From positions 1 to 62,277 of the forward strand of contig DASWQJ010000270.1 of assembly GCA_036403795.1 (NCBI GenBank): a stretch of 62,277 nucleotides of DNA. Reading direction: 5' to 3'. This document shows positions 55,798-62,277 of this stretch, piece after piece. How positions within the stretch are numbered: position 1 is the stretch's first letter; each line of letters opens with the position of its first letter. Source of the stretch: Stenotrophomonas_A sp036403795. Its GTDB lineage: Bacteria; Pseudomonadota; Gammaproteobacteria; Xanthomonadales; Xanthomonadaceae. The notes beneath the pieces are model-generated. The model searched no databases. It saw only the letters and a program-made list of their open reading frames with translations, and had not been told where the DNA came from. The translations under genes and the position numbers were made by a program.

Positions 55798-55962
55798 ATG
55801 GCAGGCAAGCGCGACAAGATCCGTCTGACTTCCTCGGCCGGCACCGGCCACTTCTACACGACGGACAAGAACAAGAAGAACACCCCCGGGAAGATGGAAT
55901 TCCTGAAGTACGACCCGGTGGTCCGCAAGCACGTGCTCTACAAGGAAGGCAAGATCAAGTGA
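55798..55962 (+). CDS. rpmG: Ribosomal protein bL33
   Basis: A 54-residue basic 50S protein: it begins MAGKRDKIRLTSSAGTGHFY and ends VLYKEGKIK. The metal-binding CxxC pairs of some bL33 forms are missing, so this is the zinc-free form, as in E. coli. GAGGAG (55783-55788) overlaps the rpmB stop and is the ribosome-binding site. Translated in one transcript with rpmB. Confidence 0.97.
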   Translation: MAGKRDKIRLTSSAGTGHFYTTDKNKKNTPGKMEFLKYDPVVRKHVLYKEGKIK

Positions 55963-55968
55963 TGCCGC

Positions 55969-55989
55969 GCGGACGCCCCTGGCGTCCGC
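55969..55989. terminator. Hairpin after rpmG
   Basis: GCGGACGCC and GGCGTCCGC form a perfect 9-base-pair stem with a 3-base loop, 7 bases after the rpmG stop. No T-run follows, so it may protect the 3' end or act with the next terminator. Confidence 0.5.
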
Positions 55990-56027
55990 CCGTATCGGCC
56001 GGTTGATCCGGCGATCGCTTTCCCGCA

Positions 56028-56060
56028 CGAAGCCCGCCCTCTGGCGGGCTTCGTCGTTTC
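56028..56060 (+). terminator. Rho-independent terminator of rpmB-rpmG
   Basis: CGAAGCCCGCC and GGCGGGCTTCG form an 11-base-pair stem with a 4-base loop, followed by TCGTTTC. It is the best stop signal for the ribosomal-protein transcript. Confidence 0.75.
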
Positions 56061-56172
56061 CGGGCCGGTGAAGGCCATGCCGGCCAATAGGCGTGTGTTC
56101 GCAAGCCCCCGATGGGCGCTGCCGCCGACCACCGCCGTGGTGCAGAATCGGAAGGCATACACGGAGGTCGGC

Positions 56173-57591
56173 ATGCTCCCCGAATGGTTGGCAGGCACCT
56201 GGTTGCTGGCGCTGGACTGGTTGATCCGCTTGGCAGCGCTGCTGTGGATTCCCGCGCGCACCACGCCGGGCGCGGCACGCAGCTGGTTGCTGCTGGTCGG
56301 CTTCGTGCCGGTGCTGGGCCTGCCGCTCTACCTGTTGTTTGGCCACCCGTGGCTGTCGCGGCAACGCCTGCAGCGCCAGGCGCAGGCCTCGCAGGTGATC
56401 CGCGAGCAGCAGACGCCGCTGGCCTCGCTGCGCTGGCTGCCCACCGTCGACACCTCGATCGACGAGATCGTGCCGTTGGTGGAGCGGCAGGGCGATTTCA
56501 TGCCCACCCACGGCAATGCGGTCGACCTGCTCGACGATTACCGCGGCTCGCTGGCGGCCTTGATCGCCGACATCGACGGCGCGCGCGATCGCGTGCACCT
56601 GCTGTACTACCTGATGTTCGACGATGCGGTCGGCGAAGCCGTCGTGGAGGCCCTGTTGCGGGCTGCGGCGCGCGGCGTGCGCTGTCGCCTGCTGCTCGAT
56701 GCGGTCGGCGCCAAGCGCGCGCTGCGCCGCTATCGCAAACGTTTGCGGCAGGGTGGCGTGCTGGTACACGCGTTGCTGCCAGGTGGCCTGCGTTGGCGCC
56801 GCAGTGGCCGCATGGACCTGCGCAACCATCGCAAGGTGGCGGTGATCGACAATCGCGTCGGTTTCGTCGGCTCGCAGAACCTGGCCGAACCGGCCTTCGT
56901 GGCGGGGCATCCCAACCGTGAACTGGTCGTGCGCGTGCGTGGACCGGCGGTCAATCATCTCGAAGCCGTGTTTGCCAGTGACTGGTTCGTGGAAACCGGC
57001 GAGCGGCTGCAGGTCGGCGCCGACGCGCCGGCCAGCCCGGGCAGGGTGGCAACGCAATTGCTGCCCAGCGGGCCGGCCTACCCGTTCGAGAACGCGCGTG
57101 ATGCGGTCAATGCACTGATCCATCTGGCGCGTCGTCGGGTGGTGCTGGTCACGCCGTACTTCGTGCCGGACGAGGCCACGCTGAGTGCCCTGCGCATTGC
57201 CGCGGTGTCAGGCGTGGAGGTGCAGCTGATCCTGTCGCTGAGCAACAACCAGCGGCTGACCGCGTGGGCGCAGGAGGCGTACTACGACGAGCTGCTGCGG
57301 TGCGGGGTGAGGATTTCGCTGTACCGTCCGCATTTCCTGCACGCCAAGCACCTGAGCGTGGACGAGGACATCGCATTGATCGGGTCGATCAACCTGGACA
57401 TCCGCTCGTTCGCGCTGAATGCGGAAATCGGCCTGCTCTGCTACGACCGCGACGTGGTCGCGCGGCTACGGCAGATCGAGCAGGAATATCTGGACGATTC
57501 GCGGACCCTGGCCCTGGACGAGTGGCGTGCCCGCCCCACCTGGCGACGCAGCCGCGAGGGCATCGCCCGCCTCGCCGATGCCTTGATGTAA
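56173..57591 (+). CDS. cls: Cardiolipin synthase
   Basis: A 472-residue phospholipase-D-superfamily enzyme that joins phosphatidylglycerol units. Two N-terminal membrane helices (about 8-55) precede two HKD catalytic motifs: HRKVAVID (His219, Lys221, Asp226) and HAKHLSVD (His390, Lys392, Asp397), each followed by GSxN. GGAGG lies 5 bases before ATG 56173, which decides the start over in-frame codons upstream. Monocistronic after the rpmG terminator. Confidence 0.93.
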   Translation: MLPEWLAGTWLLALDWLIRLAALLWIPARTTPGAARSWLLLVGFVPVLGLPLYLLFGHPWLSRQRLQRQAQASQVIREQQTPLASLRWLPTVDTSIDEIVPLVERQGDFMPTHGNAVDLLDDYRGSLAALIADIDGARDRVHLLYYLMFDDAVGEAVVEALLRAAARGVRCRLLLDAVGAKRALRRYRKRLRQGGVLVHALLPGGLRWRRSGRMDLRNHRKVAVIDNRVGFVGSQNLAEPAFVAGHPNRELVVRVRGPAVNHLEAVFASDWFVETGERLQVGADAPASPGRVATQLLPSGPAYPFENARDAVNALIHLARRRVVLVTPYFVPDEATLSALRIAAVSGVEVQLILSLSNNQRLTAWAQEAYYDELLRCGVRISLYRPHFLHAKHLSVDEDIALIGSINLDIRSFALNAEIGLLCYDRDVVARLRQIEQEYLDDSRTLALDEWRARPTWRRSREGIARLADALM

Positions 57592-57640
57592 CCCGGCCAC
57601 GCGCGCGATCGGGCACGGTGCTTCCCCTACAATAGCGGCG

Positions 57641-59020
57641 ATGGATTCCGCCGCGCCGACGCCACCGTTCGACATCGTCCTCATCGGCGGCGGCGCCAGC
57701 GGCGTGATCACCGCCTTGCAGCTGTTGCGCCAGGCGCGCGCACCGCGTCGCATCGCGCTGCTGGAACCTGCGGCCCACCTGGGCGATGGCGTGGCCTACG
57801 CGACCCGGCGACCGGAGCATCTGCTCAACGTGCCGGCGGGCAAGATGAGCCTGTTTCCCGACCTGCCGAACGACTTCGTCGACTACCTGCAGTCGGCCGG
57901 TCATGCCGGTGACGACGAGGTCGGCCTGCCGCGGCGTTATGTGTCGCGGATGCATTACGCCACCTACCTGCGTGATCGACTGGCCAGCGCGCGCGCTGCC
58001 AGCCCGGCGACGCTGGACGTACAGCAGGCGCGGGTGGCCGCACTACAGCGCCAAGACGCCCGGTGGACCGTCCAGCTCGAAGACGGCGGCACGCTGCAGG
58101 CGGCGCACGTGGTGCTTGCCGTCGGCAACGCGCCGCGCCCACTGCCGCTGCGCGGTGCCAGCGCGCTGGAATTCCCGCGTCGGCTCGAAGCCTGGGACAC
58201 CGAGGCGGTCGCCGCGGTGTCGCCGCAGGCATCGCTGTGCGTGGTGGGCTCGGGCCTGACGATGGTCGATGTGGCCATCACCCGTGACGTCCAGGGACAA
58301 CAGGCGCCGCTGCATGTGGTGTCGCGGCATGGCGTGATGCCGTTGCCGCGTGCAGAGACCGAACCTTTCGATTTCGATGCCCAGGCCCTGCACGCGATGG
58401 GGCTGCGTCAGCGCCTGCGCCATCTGCGCCGACAGGCCGCTATCGCCCAGGCACAGGGCCTGCCTTGGCAGAGCGTGATGGAGACGGTCCGGCCAATGGT
58501 GCGGGCGCTGTGGCAGAGCCTGCACGAGGCCGACCAGCGCCGCTTCCTGCGCCACGCAGTGCGCTATTGGGACGTGCACCGGCATGGGATCGACCCTGCC
58601 TTGCACCAGCGCCTGGTGGCGATGCGCGAGCGCGGCACGTTGCGGCTGCACCGCGCCCGCCTGGATGCCGCCTGGGCCGCCGGGGCCTGCATCCACGTGG
58701 AGGGGCGCGAGGAATCGGGCGGCGTGTTGCACCTGGAAGTGCAGGGCGTACTCAATGCGACCGGTGTGGAGATGCGCGTGCAGGCGATGCGCAATCCGCT
58801 GCTGCAGCAGTTGCTGGGCGAAGGCCACGCGGTGCCCGGACCGCATGGCATCGGCATTGATGTCGACCCGCAAGGCCGGGTCGTGGCGGCCGATGGCCAA
58901 ACCGATCGGCAGTTGTGGGTCATCGGCAGCCTGCGCATCGGCCGTGAGTGGGAAAGCCTGGCCATCCCCGAACTTCGCGTGCAGGCCGACACCCTCGGCC
59001 GCGAGCTGTCCGGCGCCTGA
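57641..59020 (+). CDS. FAD/NAD(P)-binding protein of the HcnB-like/FAD-NAD(P)-binding family
   Basis: A 459-residue flavoprotein. The Rossmann motif IGGGASGV (about 15-22) and a second nucleotide motif VVGSGLTMVDVA (about 206-217) point to FAD and NAD(P). The N-terminal LLNVPAGKMSLFPDLPNDFVDYL pattern is typical of the FAD-NAD(P)-binding family also found near siderophore and hydroxylase genes. The reaction is unknown. TACAAT just before the ATG may be a -10. Confidence 0.82.
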   Translation: MDSAAPTPPFDIVLIGGGASGVITALQLLRQARAPRRIALLEPAAHLGDGVAYATRRPEHLLNVPAGKMSLFPDLPNDFVDYLQSAGHAGDDEVGLPRRYVSRMHYATYLRDRLASARAASPATLDVQQARVAALQRQDARWTVQLEDGGTLQAAHVVLAVGNAPRPLPLRGASALEFPRRLEAWDTEAVAAVSPQASLCVVGSGLTMVDVAITRDVQGQQAPLHVVSRHGVMPLPRAETEPFDFDAQALHAMGLRQRLRHLRRQAAIAQAQGLPWQSVMETVRPMVRALWQSLHEADQRRFLRHAVRYWDVHRHGIDPALHQRLVAMRERGTLRLHRARLDAAWAAGACIHVEGREESGGVLHLEVQGVLNATGVEMRVQAMRNPLLQQLLGEGHAVPGPHGIGIDVDPQGRVVAADGQTDRQLWVIGSLRIGREWESLAIPELRVQADTLGRELSGA

Positions 59021-59100
59021 TCCAGGCGGTGGGCGATGCAGTTCAGCGATCTGCGCGGCCAACATCCGCGAAGCGGGGGCGACCACGCTAAAATAGGGGC

Positions 59101-61287
59101 GTGGATGTCTCTCACTTGCTCGATCACCTGAACCCCGCCCAGCGCGAGGCGGTCTCCGCGGCCCCTGGTCATTACCTGGTGCTGGCCGGTGCCGGCTCCG
59201 GCAAGACCCGCGTGCTGACCCATCGCATCGCCTGGCTCAATGAAGTCCACGGCGTGCCGACCCACGGCATCTTCGCGGTGACCTTCACCAACAAGGCCGC
59301 CGGCGAAATGCGCCATCGCGCCGACCTGCAATTGCGCAACGGCAGCCGTGGCATGTGGATCGGTACCTTCCACGGCCTGGCCCATCGCCTGCTGCGCCTG
59401 CACTGGCAGGACGCGCGGCTGCCGGAAAGCTTCCAGGTCATGGACTCCGACGACCAGCTGCGCCTGGTCAAGCGCGTGGTCCAGGCGATGGAGCTGGATG
59501 AGAGCCGCTATCCGCCCAAGCAGATCGCCTGGTGGATCAACCAGCAAAAGGATGAGGGGCGTCGTCCCCAGCACATCCAGCCCGAGCCGCGCGACGATTG
59601 GACCGAGACGCTGCGCCAGGCCTACGCGGGGTACCAGGAACGTTGCGACCGCGCCGGCCTGGTCGATTTCGCCGAGTTGCTGCTGCGCGCCCATGAACTG
59701 CTGCGCGACAACCCGGCGTTGCTGGCCCACTACCGCGCGCGCTTCCGCGAGATCCTGGTCGACGAGTTCCAGGACACCAATGCCATCCAGTACGCCTTCG
59801 TGCGCGTGCTGGCCGGCGACACCGGCCATGTATTCGTGGTCGGCGACGACGACCAGGCGATCTATGGATGGCGCGGCGCCAAGGTCGAGAACGTGCAACG
59901 TTTCCTGCGCGACTTCCCCGGCGCGCAAACCATCCGCCTGGAGCAGAACTACCGCTCCACGGCCAACATCCTGGGCGCGGCCAATGCGGTGATCGCGCAC
60001 AACCCCGACCGTATCGGCAAGCAGCTGTGGACCGACAGCGGCGATGGCGAGCCGATCGACCTGTACGCGGCCTACAACGAAGTCGACGAAGCACGCTACG
60101 TGGTGGAGCGCGCGCGCCAATGGGTGCGTGACGGTGGCAGCTACGGTGAGGTCGCGGTGCTCTACCGCAGCAACGCGCAGTCGCGTGCATTCGAAGAAGC
60201 GCTGATCTCCGAGCAGATGCCGTATCGCGTCTACGGCGGCATGCGCTTCTTCGATCGCGCCGAAATCAAGGACGCGCTGGCCTACCTGCGCTTGCTGGCC
60301 AACCGTAATGACGATGCCGCCTTCGAGCGCGCGGTCAATACGCCGACGCGCGGCATCGGCGACCGCACGCTGGACGAGGTGCGTCGCCTGGCGCGCGCCC
60401 ATTCGCTGTCGTTGTGGGAAGCGGCGATGCTGTCCAGCCAGGGCGGCGAATTGGCAGCGCGTGCGCGCAATGCCCTGGCCGGTTTCCTCAGCCTGGTGGG
60501 CCTGCTCACGGCCGAGACCGGCGAAATGGAGCTGAAGGAGCGCATCGACCACGTGTTGCTGCGTTCGGGCCTGCGCGAGCATTGGTCCAAGGAAAGTCGC
60601 GGCGGCCTGGATTCGGAATCGCGCACCGAGAACCTGGACGAACTGGTGTCGGTGGCATCGCGCTTCGTGCGCCCGGATGAAGACGAAGAAAGCCAGGGCA
60701 TGACCGATCTGGTTGCTTTCCTGGCCTATGCCTCGCTGGAGGCGGGTGAAGGCCAGGCACAAGCCGGTGAAGACGGGGTCCAGCTGATGACTCTGCATTC
60801 GGCCAAGGGCCTGGAGTTTCCGCTGGTGGTGCTGGCCGGCATGGAAGACGGCCTGTTCCCGAGCGCGCGTTCGCTGGAGGAAAGTGGGCGGTTGGAAGAA
60901 GAGCGTCGCCTGGCCTATGTGGGCATCACCCGCGCGCGCCAGAAGCTGTTGCTCTGCTACGCCGAATCGCGTCGCATCCACGGCCAGGACAACTACAACG
61001 TGCCGTCGCGCTTCCTGCGGGAGATTCCGCGCGAGCTGCTCAACGAAGTACGTCCGCGCGTGCAGGTCTCGCGCCAGGCGTCGCTCGGCGCCACTCGAAA
61101 CTATGGCGCGGCCACGATCGAGGCGCCGGCCATTGCCCTGGGCGCCAACGTCAGCCATCCCAAGTTTGGCGGCGGCGTGGTCACCGACTACGAAGGCGGC
61201 GGCGCGCACGCCCGTGTGCAGGTGCAGTTCGACGAGGTCGGGGCCAAGTGGCTGGTGCTGGCCTATGCCAACCTCACCGTGATCTAA
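59101..61287 (+). CDS. uvrD: DNA helicase II (UvrD/Rep superfamily 1)
   Basis: A 728-residue 3'-5' SF1A helicase for excision and mismatch repair. Walker A GAGSGKT (residues 30-36), VDEFQDTN Walker B (from about 220), GDDDQAIYGWRGA, QNYRSTANIL, and VQLMTLHSAKGLEFPLV are the SF1 motifs in order. The C-terminal region (about 680-728, FGGGVVTDYEGGG...) is the UvrD-type tail. GTG start with AGGGG directly upstream. The alternative name is Rep, but length and tail fit UvrD. Confidence 0.93.
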   Translation: MDVSHLLDHLNPAQREAVSAAPGHYLVLAGAGSGKTRVLTHRIAWLNEVHGVPTHGIFAVTFTNKAAGEMRHRADLQLRNGSRGMWIGTFHGLAHRLLRLHWQDARLPESFQVMDSDDQLRLVKRVVQAMELDESRYPPKQIAWWINQQKDEGRRPQHIQPEPRDDWTETLRQAYAGYQERCDRAGLVDFAELLLRAHELLRDNPALLAHYRARFREILVDEFQDTNAIQYAFVRVLAGDTGHVFVVGDDDQAIYGWRGAKVENVQRFLRDFPGAQTIRLEQNYRSTANILGAANAVIAHNPDRIGKQLWTDSGDGEPIDLYAAYNEVDEARYVVERARQWVRDGGSYGEVAVLYRSNAQSRAFEEALISEQMPYRVYGGMRFFDRAEIKDALAYLRLLANRNDDAAFERAVNTPTRGIGDRTLDEVRRLARAHSLSLWEAAMLSSQGGELAARARNALAGFLSLVGLLTAETGEMELKERIDHVLLRSGLREHWSKESRGGLDSESRTENLDELVSVASRFVRPDEDEESQGMTDLVAFLAYASLEAGEGQAQAGEDGVQLMTLHSAKGLEFPLVVLAGMEDGLFPSARSLEESGRLEEERRLAYVGITRARQKLLLCYAESRRIHGQDNYNVPSRFLREIPRELLNEVRPRVQVSRQASLGATRNYGAATIEAPAIALGANVSHPKFGGGVVTDYEGGGAHARVQVQFDEVGAKWLVLAYANLTVI

Positions 61288-61361
61288 GCCCTGGGCCGCG
61301 CGCGCGCGCCGGCGCGTCCATCGGCACGCGTGCTGCCTGGCCGGGCGCCTGGCCCGCCGGC

Positions 61362-61410
61362 TTGATCGCAATCAACGCATCGCCTGCACGCAGGGTGTGC
61401 AATGTTGCCG
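61362..61410 (+). promoter_or_regulatory. FNR/Anr box with class II promoter
   Basis: TTGATCGCAATCAA (61362-61375) is a perfect FNR-family site (TTGATnnnnATCAA). Its centre (61368.5) is 41.5 bases before 61410, and TGCAAT (61398-61403) then falls at exactly the -10 position. This is the class II activation layout, giving a leader of about 35 bases before the universal stress protein gene. Confidence 0.8.
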
Positions 61411-61444
61411 CCACCGTCGCCGGACGGTCTTCCAGGAGTCAGCC

Positions 61445-61891
61445 ATGTACAAGCGCATTCTGATTGCCGTCGACGGTTCGGAGCTGTCCCAGCGTGGCCT
61501 GCAGCAGGGCCTGGGACTGGCCAAGGCTACCGGCGCGCACGTCGACATCGTCACCGTCTCCGAGCCATGGGCGATGGGAATGTACGACGCGATGGGCTGG
61601 AGCGTGGGCTATGAAGCCAGCCCGGAATATCGCAACGAGCGCGAGGAAGGTGCGCAGAAGGTGCTGGAGCCGGCGTTGGCCGCCGCCGCCGCGGCCGGCG
61701 TGGCCGCGATCCCGCATCACGTGCTGGACCGCTATGCCGCTGAAGGCATCATCGACACTGCCAAGGATTGCGGCAGCGACCTGATCGTGATGACTTCGCA
61801 TGGGCGGCGTGGCATGAGTCGCATATTGCTGGGCAGCCAGACGGTGGAAGTACTGACGCACAGTGCTATTCCGGTGTTGGTGATTCGCTAG
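61445..61891 (+). CDS. Universal stress protein (UspA family)
   Basis: A 148-residue UspA fold. It begins MYKRILIAVDGSELSQRGLQQGL; the C-terminal SHGRRGMSRILLGSQT is the ATP-binding glycine motif with one change (T for the first G of the usual GSHG). Such proteins help survival in stress or without oxygen. AGGAG lies 6 bases before the ATG. The FNR/Anr box upstream predicts induction when oxygen is low. Confidence 0.93.
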   Translation: MYKRILIAVDGSELSQRGLQQGLGLAKATGAHVDIVTVSEPWAMGMYDAMGWSVGYEASPEYRNEREEGAQKVLEPALAAAAAAGVAAIPHHVLDRYAAEGIIDTAKDCGSDLIVMTSHGRRGMSRILLGSQTVEVLTHSAIPVLVIR

Positions 61892-62027
61892 CGGTTTGCT
61901 TGTCGCTCGCTGCTTGCTGCTTGCGCCTTGGGCCCTTGCTGCTTGCGGCTCGTCGCTCGCTGCGTGCTACGTGTTGCTCGCTGCGTGCTGCGATTGGGGT
62001 TGGTGCTCGGCGCTTCTTTATTGGGTT
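61892..62027. repeat. Short degenerate tandem repeats after the stress-protein gene
   Basis: A run of imperfect GCTCGCTGC(G/T)TGCT units (near 61904, 61954 and 61975) and related GCTTGCTGC pieces fills the gap between the stress-protein stop and the structured repeat. I see no gene here. It may be part of one composite dispersed repeat. Confidence 0.6.
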
Positions 62028-62229
62028 TGCTCCCTTTTTCGGGCCGTTTGTGATCGTGGCTTGCGAGTTGGGTTTTTTTGTTGAGGGCGCGGATGGTGTG
62101 GGCGGTTGGTTTTGGTGGCTTGCGGTGCGGGCCCCGTCCTGCCGGGGTGGTGGGTCGCGGTTCGAGCGGCCATCCATGGCCGCACTCACCGCACGTGGGC
62201 CATCCATGGCCCACTGACCCACCACCCCG
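62028..62229 (-). repeat. Structured dispersed repeat, copy B (inverted)
   Basis: Inverted relative to copy A. 62161-62229 is identical to 8-76 reversed. Here the outer stem is longer: CGTCCTG-CGGGGTGGTGGGTC pairs with its complement over about 21 pairs with one mismatch, because both arms are intact, whereas copy A has changes in the outer arms. The two CCATGGATGG hairpins and the A/C-rich tail (T/G-rich on the plus strand) are kept, which suggests selection on folding or recent spread. Sequence after 62229 is unlike copy A. Confidence 0.85.
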
Positions 62230-62277
62230 ACAGGACGGCGCAAGGCGCGTTGTTGTTACGGCTTCGATCGATACGCG

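Noticed and set aside
58564..61371. 935-codon minus-strand frame across uvrD
   Set aside because: Antisense shadow; the UvrD motifs on the plus strand are unambiguous.
61888..62214. Small frames over both end repeats (also 23-412) with a shared MGHGWPTCGECGHGWP start
   Set aside because: They translate the hairpin palindromes themselves; likely spurious despite similarity between the two copies.

Overview
This window looks like ordinary chromosome from a high-GC gammaproteobacterium of the Xanthomonadaceae/Lysobacteraceae (a Lysobacter, Luteimonas or Xanthomonas relative). The evidence is the GC-rich coding sequence, the Oar-type TonB-dependent receptor, the glyQ-GST-glyS and rsmG-parA-parB orders, and the paired CCATGGATGG palindromes at both ends. 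I see no prophage, plasmid, CRISPR array, rRNA or tRNA. The two ends carry inverted copies of one structured repeat of about 200 bp, so the window may be a contig that broke in a dispersed repeat.

Left part (1-16 kb): end repeat A; an Oar-like TonB-dependent receptor with LacI-type operator sequences upstream; a lipoprotein overlapping plsB; ttcA; rdgC; a YgjP-type metallopeptidase; hemH coupled to an alpha/beta hydrolase; a SYLF-domain protein; tatABC. Middle-left (16-28 kb): an orphan GspE/PulE ATPase coupled to a class I glutamine amidotransferase; glyQ-GST-glyS; tamA-tamB.

Centre (28-43.5 kb) is the metabolically richest part. Gluconokinase, a GPH-family symporter and a GH94 phosphorylase form a likely cellobionate (oxidised cellobiose) pathway. 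Next come an SSS-domain hybrid histidine kinase (CrbS-like), a LuxR-type regulator (CrbR-like), acetyl-CoA synthetase, and divergently a DcaP-like porin with an MHS-family transporter: an acetate-switch cluster. Between the two regulator genes sits mntP, preceded by an MntR-like box and a convincing yybP-ykoY manganese riboswitch.

Right part (43.5-62 kb): coniferyl-aldehyde-type dehydrogenase, VOC protein, exonuclease III, GFA protein, GlsB-type membrane protein, an Sfp-type phosphopantetheinyl transferase, rsmG, parA-parB, then a Cdd1-UDP-glucuronate epimerase-GT2-LABN group that could make lipid-linked galacturonate for LPS. It ends with a RAYT transposase, a DUF885 peptidase-like protein, rpmB-rpmG (rpmG only 54 codons), a cardiolipin synthase, a FAD protein, a UvrD helicase and a universal stress protein behind a perfect FNR/Anr box. 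Many gene pairs overlap by ATGA/GTGA, showing tight translational coupling.
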